A DNA stretch of 64,000 bases from NCBI GenBank assembly GCA_001936135.1, contig CP012821.1:1054001-1118000 (forward strand), written 5' to 3'. The notes below the pieces were generated by a model. That model had not been told where the DNA came from. It made no database searches and worked only from the letters and a program-made list of their open reading frames with translations. The stretch's first letter is position 1; the number at the start of each line of letters is the position of its first letter. The translations under genes were made by a program, and so were the position numbers. Origin of the DNA: Saccharomycopsis fibuligera x Saccharomycopsis cf. fibuligera (taxonomy: Eukaryota > Ascomycota > Saccharomycetes > Ascoideales > Saccharomycopsidaceae). Shown here in pieces: positions 10,243 to 21,017 of the stretch.

Positions 10243-12930
10243 ATGATTCCCAAAAACCTTTTATCATTATTCTGCTTATTCTTAACGCTCCCCTCATTGA
10301 TCTCAGCATATCAATTTGTAGACTTTGGATTGGGAACAAAAAACACAGTTTACTTGGAATTTTTCAAAGATGTCAGCCCAAACCCACTTGACAACCTATT
10401 CACCTTCACTGGAACATACAAACCAGAACTAGAACACTCATACGCGAATTTAAAGGTACCTCAAAAGCAAAGCAGTCAGTCCATAATTACTTCCAAATTC
10501 AGTACTTTGTACGGTGAATACTCAATACATGCCAAAGCTGCCAAAGGGGGCGTTTTAACCTCGTTTAAGATTTCTTCTGCCTCTTCAGTTATTGCTATTC
10601 AGGTCTCTGGTTCTGATCCTAAAAAAGTCATTCCTACATTTTATGGTACACACAGTGATTCAGACGTCAAAGACACTGGCAAAGACTTGACAGAAGATTT
10701 TCATACTTATTCTATCACTTGGAAACCAGGAAGCATTGCTTGGGCCATTGATGGTGAAGTTATTAGAAATTTGACCAGATCTGTGGCTCAGAGTGACAGT
10801 GATTTGAAAGGACATTATCCTTACAATATCCCATCAACCATCAATTTCATGGTGGAATCTATCAGTGGTGAAGGATCCGCTACTGGTAATTTTACTGCTT
10901 CATTTGAAACTATCAAAATAAGAGATGAGTCTGGGGCTAACTGTATAGTCGGCGAAAGTGATAATACTAGCTCCGTAAAATATATTTCTACTTCGGCTTG
11001 TGAGCTTTGGCAAGGTTATACGACTACTAATCCGTATAATTTGGGGCCATATACCACTTATAAAGAAATCCCAACAACTTCTTCCTCAGTGAGCGCAACT
11101 AGCTCTTCAAAAGTGTTCTCAACAACATCCGCTTCTTCTTCTTCCTCCGCTTCTTTTTCAACAGCAACAACAAGTGCATTAACATCTGCTAGTCAAAAGT
11201 CGTCATCATTATCTTTATCTTCCTCTTCAACATCATCATCACATTCTTCCGGTTCGTCAAACACCACCCCATTATCAACCACCACTTATACCTCCGATGG
11301 CAAAACAGTGGTTGCTGGCTTAACTACAGTGACAAATGCTGCTGGCATATCAACAGCATCTCCAGTTCAGCCTTCTACTTTGTCTTCATCAAGAAAGTCA
11401 AGCAGCTCTACATCTAGCCTTGGCACGATCACTGTGATGACCATCAGTGGTAAAACCCTTACAACTGGCATTGCTCATGTTACTACTACCGTTAGTGGTG
11501 TTGTCACATACTATACTACTTATTGTCCATTAACCGCCTACAATAGCTCATTGTCTCCTTCCTCAACAACTTTGGATCATAGCTTTCACAGCTCAACAGC
11601 TACCTCTAAACACTCAGTCAGCACAGCTAGTTCCAGTATAGTATTCACAGTAAGCGGCACACCAGTGACTACTGGTGTTGTTCTTGTTACCTCCACTGTG
11701 AGTGGCGTGGTTACTCATTATACGACCTACTGTCCTTTGACCTCCACAGCTACTTCAAAATCTTCTGCATCATCTATTGAGCTGAAATCTGCTATTAATA
11801 GCACTATTGCTACTAGTTCTACATCTACTTCTATCAAGTATTCAACTAGTACTGCTTCCTTATCGACGATTTTGACAGTTAGCGGCAAGCCAATTACCAC
11901 AGGAGTGGTTAAGGTTACTACCACGGTAAGTGGTATTGTTACGCAATACACTACATTTTGTCCCTTAACTGCTACCCATAACTTGACAAAATCTTCTTCC
12001 TTTTCCTCATCAAGTTTTACTGTTACTACCCCAACTACGGTAACATATGCTTCTAATTCTGGTTCCCCTTCATCTGCCAGTACGGTCTTTTCAACAACTA
12101 CTATTGCTTCCACCAGTACTGCTTCTTCAACTACTGTGCTTACGGTTAGTGGTACATCGATCACTACGGGAGTGGCTCATGTCACTGCTATTATTAGTGG
12201 TGTAGTTACCCATTACACTACATACTGTCCACTTACTTCCATATCCACCGTCATCTCATCTATCGCGTCTACACCATCATTATCAGTACCAAATATTGCA
12301 ACAACAACTTACCAAAACCAAAAGGTAACATCTTTAGCCACTATTCTATCAACTTACACAGCTAACCATACAACTGTAATAGCTACTAAAAAATGCAGTA
12401 CCTGTGTTGATGAATTAGTGACTACAGGGGTTTCATACTTTAATAATGGCACCGTTACTACTGCAAAAGGTGATATTTCTTCGCTTCCTTACGGCTATGT
12501 CCCATTGACATATGTTCGATCGTCTGCTTTTCCAACTACGTATACTACTGCAGTACCAATGTTAACTCATGCTGACTCCTCTGATGCTGATAGTAATGTA
12601 TCATCTACTCTTAACGCACAGGCCTCAACTTTATCTGCTAATGGTGTCACCGACATTTCTACTGCAGTTTCTGGAATAAGCAAATATGAAGATTTGACTC
12701 TGGTTATTAGTTACACTGACTCTGAATTGAGTAAAGCTAGCTCTATTAGTTCTTTATCTGGTAGCACTAGCGCTAGTTATAGCAACAATGCTACTAGCAG
12801 TGCTGCAAGCTTGCAGATTGCTAATGCTGCTTCCGCAGTCAGTAGCTTTCCAACCTTAGAATATCATAATTTTGCAATTATTTTGGTTGCTGGTTTACTT
12901 TCGTGCACATTATTAGTCACTGCTGTTTGA
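10243..12930 (+). CDS. GPI-anchored wall protein with GH16/Crh-like non-catalytic head
   Basis: An 895-residue protein with a signal peptide (about residues 1-22). Residues 23-235 have a Crh/GH16-like beta-sandwich pattern, including a strand like FHTYSITWKPGSIAWAIDG typical of GH16 transglycosidases. The acidic EIDxE/DEIDxE catalytic motif expected between the VLTSFKIS strand and the FYGTH turn is absent. A long Ser/Thr-rich stalk follows. It holds four copies of a 33-35 residue repeat ending YYTTYCPLT or close variants (about 11430-11535, 11640-11742, 11870-11971, 12136-12237 in DNA), each with a single Cys. The C-terminus is a hydrophobic tail preceded by small residues, which suits a GPI anchor. 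I infer a wall-bound lectin-like or structural protein rather than a glucan-chitin transferase. The gene at 32728 is a shorter relative. Confidence 0.8.
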   Translation: MIPKNLLSLFCLFLTLPSLISAYQFVDFGLGTKNTVYLEFFKDVSPNPLDNLFTFTGTYKPELEHSYANLKVPQKQSSQSIITSKFSTLYGEYSIHAKAAKGGVLTSFKISSASSVIAIQVSGSDPKKVIPTFYGTHSDSDVKDTGKDLTEDFHTYSITWKPGSIAWAIDGEVIRNLTRSVAQSDSDLKGHYPYNIPSTINFMVESISGEGSATGNFTASFETIKIRDESGANCIVGESDNTSSVKYISTSACELWQGYTTTNPYNLGPYTTYKEIPTTSSSVSATSSSKVFSTTSASSSSSASFSTATTSALTSASQKSSSLSLSSSSTSSSHSSGSSNTTPLSTTTYTSDGKTVVAGLTTVTNAAGISTASPVQPSTLSSSRKSSSSTSSLGTITVMTISGKTLTTGIAHVTTTVSGVVTYYTTYCPLTAYNSSLSPSSTTLDHSFHSSTATSKHSVSTASSSIVFTVSGTPVTTGVVLVTSTVSGVVTHYTTYCPLTSTATSKSSASSIELKSAINSTIATSSTSTSIKYSTSTASLSTILTVSGKPITTGVVKVTTTVSGIVTQYTTFCPLTATHNLTKSSSFSSSSFTVTTPTTVTYASNSGSPSSASTVFSTTTIASTSTASSTTVLTVSGTSITTGVAHVTAIISGVVTHYTTYCPLTSISTVISSIASTPSLSVPNIATTTYQNQKVTSLATILSTYTANHTTVIATKKCSTCVDELVTTGVSYFNNGTVTTAKGDISSLPYGYVPLTYVRSSAFPTTYTTAVPMLTHADSSDADSNVSSTLNAQASTLSANGVTDISTAVSGISKYEDLTLVISYTDSELSKASSISSLSGSTSASYSNNATSSAASLQIANAASAVSSFPTLEYHNFAIILVAGLLSCTLLVTAV
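11430..12237 (+). repeat. four intragenic wall-protein repeats
   Basis: Four diverged copies of a repeat of about 34 codons encode T(I/V)SGxxxTTG(I/V)xxVT...SGxVTxYTTYCPLT. They are separated by Ser/Thr-rich spacers of unequal length. The single conserved Cys per copy could form wall cross-links. Similar motifs occur in many yeast GPI adhesins and wall proteins. Confidence 0.85.
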
Positions 12931-14302
12931 TTTGGGAGTACTTATGGTGTGATTTTGAATTACAGGTTTGATACCTTCTTTAGGTTGCCTCAAAACGAGC
13001 TGGACTTAGACAAGTTTAGATTTTTTTTTTTTTTTTTTACACTTTATTTATTTTTCAGTTCTTTTCGAAGTCTTTTTCTTTTTACTATATCTATAATTTA
13101 TTGTGATTTCATTCATCTTTTCAGTATATCTATCGTAGTGTTGCATTGCAGCAGTAATTTCAACATGTTGGGCGGAATCTTGTTGCAGCCACCGACCCCA
13201 ACACCATGAACGACACGCGAAGAATTTTCGTGAAATCACCCGATTAATAACCAAGGTTCCAACACGCACAGCCTTGATAGAAGAAAACAAAGCGAGTAGC
13301 CAGATGGTATAACGACCAAGTAGAACACTCTGCTTTACATACTGTCTAGACAAAGCCTCTTCCCAAATCTCTCCGCTGTACATTTCATCTAATTTGAAAT
13401 CTTCCTAAAACTTTTTGGGATGTGACTACAAAAAATAAATTAGTATTGTTTTCTATCTTTCCTATCTTATGCCCTAGTTGTCTTGTTTTCAGAAGGGCCA
13501 AAGTGTCAAGCTGATTACTTCTTATTTGACTATTTTATAATTATTTTTTTGTTACAAAGAACAGCCCCGCTATCCAAATTCTGTTCTTTTCGTTAATCTC
13601 CTAAATTGTTAATAATTTTATGAGTATGGTGTGGATAGACTATTAGCTTCTAGCTTGAAGGTTTACATTCACTTATGGCATTCGTTATAGCCAGTAACAA
13701 CCCTTTATTAATATGCTTTACGACTAGAATTATCATAAATGGATTGGCTATACAACTTATTCATTATGCATACATTCTTTTTCAAAGATCAGCAGGCCTC
13801 AAAGTATATTATTATTTTTAATGCTGCAAAATTTTGCTCAATATTTTTATAAAAAAAAAAAGCACAGATTAGATAATTGCAACTATCATTAGATATTACC
13901 TACACACACTCTCCTAGGCTATGTTTTGCAGTGGTGTCAACCATATAATAGTCACATGGGGTTATCACGTGCATTATACTTTGTGCTGGCGCGAAAACAT
14001 CAGAAGGGAAGGAAAAGTGCTGAAAAATTGATAATCCAATACGTGTTTCCATTGAGAGACAGAAAGATAATAAGAGGAGGAGAGCTGTTAGCGCTATTGC
14101 TGTTACTCTTACTGTCACTGTTGTTACCGCTCTCACTGCCATTGCTATAGCCATTGCCATAACCCTAGCCGAACTATTATCATTTAAGCAGCAATCGGCT
14201 GTTACTCTTTGAATTCATCTCAAAGTAACTTACTCTTAGCATACTACTACAACTCAACAGAACAGTCACTAATTGTCATTCAACAACAAATCATCCCCCA
14301 TA
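12931..14302. other. intergenic region upstream of WBP1
   Basis: Contains a T tract at about 13021-13039, a doubtful minus-strand ORF (listed separately), an E-box-like TCACGTG at 13965-13971 about 330 bp before the WBP1 ATG, and a low-complexity alternating CTGTTAC/GCCATT stretch at about 14090-14165. No RNA gene was recognised. Confidence 0.45.
13048..13383 (-). CDS. possible small protein, 111 codons, unknown
   Basis: An ATG-initiated frame on the minus strand between the end of the wall gene and WBP1. The predicted product has a central moderately hydrophobic segment (YTIWLLALFSSIKAV) that could be a single membrane helix, two Trp/Cys-rich patches, and a Lys-rich C-terminus that reads through a homopolymer-rich 3' region. 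I recognise no family, and the frame overlaps another small open frame on the plus strand. It may be noise. Conservation in a related species would decide. Confidence 0.22.
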   Translation of the reverse strand: MYSGEIWEEALSRQYVKQSVLLGRYTIWLLALFSSIKAVRVGTLVINRVISRKFFACRSWCWGRWLQQDSAQHVEITAAMQHYDRYTEKMNEITINYRYSKKKKTSKRTEK

Positions 14303-15826
14303 ATGCGCTTGTTCAATTTTTGTTCCTTGCTACTTATCATTCAGCAGCTTATATTTGCCGCCAGCAGCACCGTTTCTGTTAGCGTGGAAGACTCCACTCA
14401 CGACGAAACCTTAATTTTGCACGATGGCACCGTTGATTTTGAATCAGACTACTCTCTCTTCCTCAAAGATCAAGCCAAATATTTCGCCAATACCAAACTT
14501 GTATTCAAAAATGTTAAGGAAGAATCTACACAACCAGTCAAGCTCGTCAGTGACGTGGACTCCAATTTAAACTTATACCGCTCATTAATTATTTTCCCAA
14601 TCACTGGCCGTGGCTTGGGTCGTAAACTCACTTCCGGTGACTTGCTCAAATTTGCCAACAACGCCAACGGTAACATTCTTGTCATTGATAGCGAACAAGG
14701 TGCTAATGATGAAATCCGTAATTTTTTGAATCAGTTAGGCATCTACCCATCTCCTAAGAACTACCAATTATATGATCATTTCAACTATGATGCTGAACTT
14801 GGTGCTGACAAACATGATGTCTTGTCCTTGCCAGTAAACAAGTATTTGCTCGATAAAGACCACCTTATTGTCGAGGAAACTTTGAAGCAGGATAATGTTT
14901 TGTTCAGTGGTGCATCTGCAGCCTTGAGTAATAACGAATTATTGATTCCCGTGTTACAAGCTCCACGTACTGCTTTCAATTACAATCCTAAAAAAGTCAG
15001 CAAAAAGAATACTGATGAAGATGCCAAATATGTCAATGATGTTAACTACTGGGCCTTAGGGAACCAAAATTATTTGATTGTTGCCTTTCAAAATTTGGTC
15101 AATTCTAGAGTCAGTTGGATCGGAAGCAGTAAATTTTTATCTGATGCATACTACAAGCAATCTAACTACAAGAATGAAAAGATTGTCAATGACTTGTTAA
15201 GATGGACATTTGCTCAAAAGAATGTCTTGAAAATTGATTTTGTTGAGTTTTACAAAACTTCAAACAATACCTTCAATCCAAAATTGCTCAAAGATACATT
15301 CAAAGTCAAAGATGAAGTGGTTTACACTTTGGCGATTTCTGAATTTAAGAATAATCAATGGGTACCATATGATGATAACAAAGATCTTCAATTGGAGTTC
15401 ACCATGCTTGACCCATATTATCGTATTACTTTACAAAAAATCGATGCTACCAGTGGTTTAATCTCTATGAATAACCCAGAATTGAGCAACTCAAGCACGA
15501 ACACCACTTTCCATCAACAAAAGCTAAGCAACGACTTAACGCATACTCAATTCTATTCAACTAAATTCAATTTGCCAGATCAACATGGAATGTTCAAGTT
15601 CCTTGTGGATTACAAAAGACCAGGATTCAGCTTCTTGCATAGTGAAAACATTATAACTTTGAGAAATTTGGCTAATGACGAATACCAAAAATCATGGGAA
15701 ATTGTTAATTCCTGGGTTTATTTAAGTGCCATTGTTGCTTTAATTGCTGGATGGTTTGTGTTTTTGAATTTGTTTTTGTTTAGTGATGAGACTAAACAAG
15801 TTGCTAATGCAAAGAAAAATAATTGA
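14303..15826 (+). CDS. WBP1: oligosaccharyltransferase subunit Wbp1 (OST48)
   Basis: A 507-residue type I membrane protein of the Wbp1/DDOST family, an essential subunit of the ER oligosaccharyltransferase that N-glycosylates nascent proteins. An N-terminal signal sequence (about 1-20) is followed by the lumenal domain, with motifs such as LIIFPITGRGLGRKL and a conserved FxSGASAALSNNELLIPVL-type segment. Near the C-terminus is a membrane helix (about 470-490, VYLSAIVALIAGWFVFLNLF) and a short cytosolic tail ending KKNN, a textbook KKXX ER-retrieval signal. The open frame continues ten codons upstream to a TTG, but the first ATG at 14303 starts the signal peptide, so I use it. Confidence 0.96.
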   Translation: MRLFNFCSLLLIIQQLIFAASSTVSVSVEDSTHDETLILHDGTVDFESDYSLFLKDQAKYFANTKLVFKNVKEESTQPVKLVSDVDSNLNLYRSLIIFPITGRGLGRKLTSGDLLKFANNANGNILVIDSEQGANDEIRNFLNQLGIYPSPKNYQLYDHFNYDAELGADKHDVLSLPVNKYLLDKDHLIVEETLKQDNVLFSGASAALSNNELLIPVLQAPRTAFNYNPKKVSKKNTDEDAKYVNDVNYWALGNQNYLIVAFQNLVNSRVSWIGSSKFLSDAYYKQSNYKNEKIVNDLLRWTFAQKNVLKIDFVEFYKTSNNTFNPKLLKDTFKVKDEVVYTLAISEFKNNQWVPYDDNKDLQLEFTMLDPYYRITLQKIDATSGLISMNNPELSNSSTNTTFHQQKLSNDLTHTQFYSTKFNLPDQHGMFKFLVDYKRPGFSFLHSENIITLRNLANDEYQKSWEIVNSWVYLSAIVALIAGWFVFLNLFLFSDETKQVANAKKNN

Positions 15827-16253
15827 TCAACTAAATAAATAAGCCCGAAGTTGCTTAACTTCACTTGATTTGAATCAAATTAAATAAAACGTATTTTATA
15901 ATGTATTAAGGAAACTATGTATTAGAGTTAGTTCTATTAATATTAGAGTTAGTTCTATTAATATTAGTATAAATGTTTATACGGTTATAGTTGAGGATCA
16001 GCTGACCACTCTTTAATAAAATACGACGGCATATACAAGAGATTTACGGGGTGTCTTAACTTCTATGAAAACAAGGAAATGGGGGTGTGTCTCTTGAAAG
16101 CTTTAAACATAAAACGATGCTGATGGAAAGATGCTATCGGAATGCATCGCGATATCAACATCAACTAGTCCCATCTTGACACATAACAATACAGTAGAAC
16201 ATATTAAACTATAAAGCAATACAATACAATAATACCCAAAAGTTCAACTTCTT
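15827..16253. other. WBP1-VPS30 intergenic region
   Basis: Short interval between two plus-strand genes, containing WBP1 3' sequences, a 21-bp tandem repeat and the VPS30 promoter. A CAATACAATACAATAATA-like stretch precedes the VPS30 start. Confidence 0.5.
15921..15967 (+). repeat. 21-bp tandem repeat, 2.2 copies
   Basis: The unit ATTAGAGTTAGTTCTATTAAT is repeated exactly at 15921-15941 and 15942-15962, followed by the first five bases of a third copy. It lies in the 3' flank of WBP1. Confidence 0.95.
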
Positions 16254-17909
16254 ATGTCGTCGACAACTGCCCTGAATGTTATTCAATTCAAGTGTCAGAA
16301 CTGCCATTTGCCCCTCATCATCAATGATTCTCTTTTGAATTTGAGTGCGGCGCAACAAAGGCTCTTGACTTCCGACAAGTCTTTTGCCAAAACTGATAAC
16401 AACAATAGTCCGGAATCAGATACTATACAGTTGCCTAATGATAGTAACAATAGCGACGATGAAAAGCTTAGATTATATAATGAGGCAATATCGCAAGCTC
16501 AAGATCAAAGCGACACTCCAATTCTTGATACGAATATAATCTTACATAACCATTCTCATTCACGCTCGCATCGATCACCAACGGCAAAAGATTTGACTAA
16601 CATTGAAGATAAACTACTCGATCAACTTGCTGAATTGCAGCTCAACTTGGATGAGCTTGATGATGATAAATTATTGGAAATTATTTTAAAATTTGAAACC
16701 CAGTATCAAGAAGAAGCTGCTGATTCAAATAGTAGCAACAACAACTTTCTATTCAACAAACATTTGGATTCGAACATTTATGACGAATTTGAAAACCCAA
16801 ATCGAATAATATCCAACAGAATCAACTCATTAACCAAAATCTTCAATATTCTTTCCTTCAAATATGATATTGATTACCCCATTTGCATGGAATGCTCAGA
16901 AACGTTACTTGGTCAACTCAAACTACAATATGAGACTGCAATAAAGGAAAAAAATTCGTACTTACAGTTCTTAAACAAGCTAAATAAACAATCTTCACCA
17001 GATTTGACCAAATTGGATACATCCTTAGCAGAATTACAAAAATTAAACCAAAGATATTTAGATTCGATATCTGAAATCAAGAATCTTGAACTGGAAGAGT
17101 CTCAATTGAAAAATGATATAGCTAGCATTAACAAAGAAATTGCATCAATTAATTCAAAAGAAGCAGACTTGCTAACCAAGAAAAATTTGTATGAGTTAGA
17201 ACTAACCGAACTCAACGAATTAAATAATCAAACATTTAACAATTTGCAGCAAAAATTAGAAATTAATGAAAAGCTTAAGAATTCAAATGTATTCAATGAT
17301 GTTTTCAATATTTCCTATGATGGACCCTTTGGAACAATAAATGGCTTGAGGTTGGGGAATTTGAAAAATTGCAAAATTTCGTGGTTGGAAATCAACTCTG
17401 CATTAGGTCATATTGTTCTCTTGCTTTCCATAATCATAAAGAAACTTGGTTTGAATATTAAAGGGTATAAGTTGGTGCCGATGGGGTCTTATTCCAAAAT
17501 TGAAAAGTATGAACCAATACCCTCAACAGCAACAACTGGACCTTCAAATAATGAAAACAATAATAACTCTGCAGAGACACAGCAGCAGCAACGGCAAAAC
17601 CAACAATTTAAAAAAGTCACATTTGAATTATATTCATCTGGCCAGACAACCTTTGAGAGGCTCTTCACAAACAACACTTTAGATCAAGCAATGATTGCTC
17701 TATTAAACATAATTAAACAAATTGAAGACCAACTCAAACAAAAATATGATAATTCTATTGAGCTACCATATGTTATCAACTTAAATAATAATAAGATTGG
17801 TGGGCTCAATATTAAGTTGAATAGAAAAATTACTGATAGTGAATGGACTATGGCTTGCAAGTTCTTAATTACTGATGTCAAATATATTTTGGCATTTTCA
17901 AGTTATTAA
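16254..17909 (+). CDS. VPS30: beclin, Vps30/Atg6
   Basis: A 551-residue beclin-family protein, a subunit of the class III phosphatidylinositol 3-kinase complexes (Vps34-Vps15-Vps30 with Atg14 or Vps38) used in autophagy and vacuolar protein sorting. The N-terminus has CQNC at about residues 14-17, paired with CMEC at about 213, the two Cys pairs found in fungal Vps30. Residues about 225-345 form a heptad-rich coiled coil. The rest is the BARA/ECD domain, recognised from YDGPFGTINGLRLGNL and ISWLEINSALGHIVLLL. A glutamine/asparagine-rich insertion at about 425-450 interrupts the BARA domain and is probably a surface loop. Start and end are clear and no intron is needed. Confidence 0.96.
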   Translation: MSSTTALNVIQFKCQNCHLPLIINDSLLNLSAAQQRLLTSDKSFAKTDNNNSPESDTIQLPNDSNNSDDEKLRLYNEAISQAQDQSDTPILDTNIILHNHSHSRSHRSPTAKDLTNIEDKLLDQLAELQLNLDELDDDKLLEIILKFETQYQEEAADSNSSNNNFLFNKHLDSNIYDEFENPNRIISNRINSLTKIFNILSFKYDIDYPICMECSETLLGQLKLQYETAIKEKNSYLQFLNKLNKQSSPDLTKLDTSLAELQKLNQRYLDSISEIKNLELEESQLKNDIASINKEIASINSKEADLLTKKNLYELELTELNELNNQTFNNLQQKLEINEKLKNSNVFNDVFNISYDGPFGTINGLRLGNLKNCKISWLEINSALGHIVLLLSIIIKKLGLNIKGYKLVPMGSYSKIEKYEPIPSTATTGPSNNENNNNSAETQQQQRQNQQFKKVTFELYSSGQTTFERLFTNNTLDQAMIALLNIIKQIEDQLKQKYDNSIELPYVINLNNNKIGGLNIKLNRKITDSEWTMACKFLITDVKYILAFSSY

Positions 17910-18413
17910 GGATGACAAGTGTGGAATGCTTTGCGAAGAAAAGAAAAATATGTGATTGAATAACATGTTTATAATTTCCATACATTAAACATATATATGT
18001 ATGAAATATGAGTTTGTTATCATTTTAAGTAAACTTGCATGAAGTTCTCCTAATATGATACACTATTATACTGGATTCAAATTGAAATTGAATAAGTTAA
18101 ATTATGTTTTGTAAGAAAGTTTAATATGTGAACACCTATTACCTAATGTACAATATCGACCTATGATCAACATATGCTTTCCATTTCAGCGCATAACCTG
18201 TCTCCAGGAAAAAAGTTTTTGAAAACATTTCAAAAAAATAAAAATGTTACAGCCAATGATTTTTGGCTACACAAGCTTATAATTTCCCATTAATTATGCT
18301 TAGTAAATATGTGTTCATAAAGAAAAAAGTATAATAACAAAAAAAGAAAAAAAATAGCTAGCAACAAAAATAAAATCAAATGAACTTTTTTCATGAGAGC
18401 TAATATTTATTTT

Positions 18414-18454
<41 letters not shown>

Positions 18455-18727
18455 TTGACATAAAGATTTTGATTTTTTTTTCTCCCCATACCAAACAATA
18501 GATTTTCAAACACACAAGTCTGATTTTTTTTTGATTTTCCAAAGCTAAGCCGCGAACTATTTTTACTAATTGAAAATAATTTATAGTACCAATAAAATTA
18601 TCGGATAGCACATAATTTATCTATATTTGAAATTTAGCGATAGTCGCATAAAAAGAAATTGGAAGAGAACAAATGATGGAAAAAAAATGAAAGAAAACAG
18701 TAAACGTACGACAGTTATTAGTCTCAA
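17910..18727. other. convergent intergenic region VPS30 / FUN26
   Basis: Terminator region for two convergent genes, very AT-rich. It includes an uninterrupted run of 32 T at 18418-18449 and several shorter T runs after it. I see no gene in it. Confidence 0.55.
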
Positions 18728-20464
18728 TTAATAATCAATTAAAGCCACGAACAAATAACTTGCCACGCTTCCAATTGCTAACCCAATACTCAAAAACACC
18801 GTGGTAAAACCACCAGCGGCCTTTTTCTCGGAATCCTTAGTAAATTTTGGTCCCACATTCATAAAACAATTAGAGCATAAATGGCCATTAGTGGCCCCGT
18901 ACAAGAATTGGATAAACAAATAAATTACATCTGAATTAACCAATGGCTTAATTGCTTGATGAGAATGGTTTTGTAAAGCTGATGCATAATCATCAAGATT
19001 GCACATAAATAACAATGGTAAAAAGATTACTCTTCCAACAGAATACAAAAACATTGCTTTTTCATTTGTCATCTGGAAGAAACTGTAACCACAAGCAATT
19101 CTTCCTGCCAAGTCACCGATATTCCACATCATGAATGCAATAGGGATGAAGATGTTCGAGTTAGAAAAATGCACTTTTTCAATACTGACTTCTTGGTTGT
19201 CTGAGGTGGCAGTTGAAATGGATGGTTTGTTGACTGACTCAATATTAGAGGCAAATACGGGAAAAATCAAAGATACAACAAAAACAAGTACCAATGTAAT
19301 GACAATAAATTTCAATTTGATCCACAAGTACATGAATGGAACATGTTTAGATTCATCATCATCAACATTATCATTGTTCACTAATGGGTCATTGGATGCA
19401 TGAGGATCAGCATTAGCAGCAGCAATAGCAGCAGAAACTGCTCCTTGTGTATTATGATCTTGACTTTGGTAGTCGTCATCCTCAGGGCTCTCAGCAGCAG
19501 AGATCCCCAACTCATCGACTAGTTGAATGTAATGGTGATTATGCTGGCGATGATGTTTAACTGCTTCTTCATCATTAGGTTCACCAAATGCATACTTGTA
19601 AATGAACGCTAAAAATAACAACAACGCAAAACATGAAACCAATGTACTAGTTAAATAATAAGTCATCACCCCGTAATTTTTCTCCACATTCAAATCTTTG
19701 GGCTTATCACCAACAATGATAATTGAAACAATTAACGCAATTGATGGCAATACACCGGCAATCGCTTGCCCCACCATTAACCCTTGAGCATACATGGGAC
19801 CAAAAACATTCACAATAGCCATTGATCCATTTTGAGAACTGCAAGTGCTTAATGAACTACTAAGGATCAAAAACATCAAAAAAAAGAAAAAAATTCCCAG
19901 ACTAATATTCAAGAACCAAACACAACTAGCAGCCATTAAGAGGAAAATTATTGAGTTGATTACTTGACCTGAAATGAACCGTTTATGATAATTTGCATGA
20001 ATTTGTCTTTGGGAAAGGTAGTAGTTGTAAATTAGTTGGGAAACGGTAGATACAGACATCATTGTTGAAGAGTAAATTTTGGCATATTTGGCAGCTTTCA
20101 TTTTGGTGAATCTACTGGAATAGTATTCTGAGGCCGATAGGAAGCAATTCCATGGCCAAAGTAAAGCAAGTCCTATAGTGACAAACGTAAAGTATTGTAG
20201 TTGGTGTAACGTTATGCGATATTCGTGGTTAAAGAGAATTTTACTGTAGATTATTCTATCCGGATTTGGGTTAGTAGAACCCTCATTGGTGATTCCTTCA
20301 AACTCGTCGAATTCATCATTCCAAACCGGGGGCTGAGGCAGACCTGATGAAGATTGGTTGTTATTATTCTGTGAGCTCATGAAGTTATTTTCAGACTTGG
20401 AATTGCTGGCGATTAAGGGCTGAAATTCAGATAGCTTATCACTAGCTGTCTTGGAAGGAGGCAT
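18728..20464 (-). CDS. FUN26: equilibrative nucleoside transporter, Fun26-like
   Basis: A 578-residue membrane protein of the SLC29/ENT family. After a polar N-terminal tail of about 85 residues, the first helix carries the ENT motif GLALLWPWNCFLSASEYY. Several hydrophobic helices follow, with a long acidic/His-rich cytosolic loop (about 300-370) between helices 6 and 7, as is usual in ENTs. The last helices contain the GATNGHLCSNCFMNVGP-type signature. S. cerevisiae Fun26 sits in the vacuolar membrane and moves nucleosides and nucleobases. The gene converges with VPS30. The upstream region has a (GAT)n microsatellite and a 52-bp duplication. I am confident of the family and fairly confident of the symbol. 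Confidence 0.93.
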   Translation of the reverse strand: MPPSKTASDKLSEFQPLIASNSKSENNFMSSQNNNNQSSSGLPQPPVWNDEFDEFEGITNEGSTNPNPDRIIYSKILFNHEYRITLHQLQYFTFVTIGLALLWPWNCFLSASEYYSSRFTKMKAAKYAKIYSSTMMSVSTVSQLIYNYYLSQRQIHANYHKRFISGQVINSIIFLLMAASCVWFLNISLGIFFFFLMFLILSSSLSTCSSQNGSMAIVNVFGPMYAQGLMVGQAIAGVLPSIALIVSIIIVGDKPKDLNVEKNYGVMTYYLTSTLVSCFALLLFLAFIYKYAFGEPNDEEAVKHHRQHNHHYIQLVDELGISAAESPEDDDYQSQDHNTQGAVSAAIAAANADPHASNDPLVNNDNVDDDESKHVPFMYLWIKLKFIVITLVLVFVVSLIFPVFASNIESVNKPSISTATSDNQEVSIEKVHFSNSNIFIPIAFMMWNIGDLAGRIACGYSFFQMTNEKAMFLYSVGRVIFLPLLFMCNLDDYASALQNHSHQAIKPLVNSDVIYLFIQFLYGATNGHLCSNCFMNVGPKFTKDSEKKAAGGFTTVFLSIGLAIGSVASYLFVALIDY

Positions 20465-20572
20465 GAACGGAGTAAAGAGGCTGAGGTGTGCTGAGACGAA
20501 TGAGATGTAATAATAAAGATCACCGTATAGTATACTTTCCCTTCAGGGTGATCTGGTCTTTGAAGTTTACAG

Positions 20573-20606
20573 ATGATGATGATGATGATGATGATGATAA
20601 TAATGA
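20573..20606 (+). repeat. (GAT)n microsatellite
   Basis: About eight GAT units followed by AAT/GAT variants, about 110 bp upstream of the FUN26 ATG. It is not in a supported reading frame. Confidence 0.9.
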
Positions 20607-20910
20607 TTATGAGAACAGTTTCCGATAAGAGAGTTTTGTTAGGAGCGATGGTATATGTACCACCTAAAAGGGACCATGTGTAAGTGACGATTTTATGCAC
20701 CAAAAATGACTGGCGAACAACAATACCAATTATAAACTAATGAGAGAATGTGTTTAATTATGGAACCTTTTTAATTATAGAACCCATATATACCCATGCG
20801 TTGATGTCATCATGCTCCTTTTCGTGGATATGCTGTCAGAGAAATATGACGTATTGAATCAATTCCAAAACTTTTAAATTCCATCCTGTTTTGATAGAAA
20901 ACAGAGAGAA

Positions 20911-21017
20911 TGAAGAGGAGTATAAATTACTTCTTTATCTGAGTCCAATTGCCACATGTTCCGGGTGAAGAGGAGTATAAATTACTTCTTTATCTGAGTC
21001 CAATTGCCACATGTTCC
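20911..21017 (+). repeat. 52-bp direct repeat in tandem
   Basis: Two identical 52-bp copies (20911-20962 and 20966-21017) are separated by GGG, giving a 55-bp period. Each copy starts TGAAGAGGAGTATAAATTAC and ends GCCACATGTTCC. Perfect identity implies a recent duplication. It is located about 450 bp upstream of FUN26. Confidence 0.96.

Noticed and set aside
11727-12164. Minus-strand open frame of 145 codons inside the wall protein
   Set aside because: It is the antisense shadow of the Thr/Val-rich repeats.
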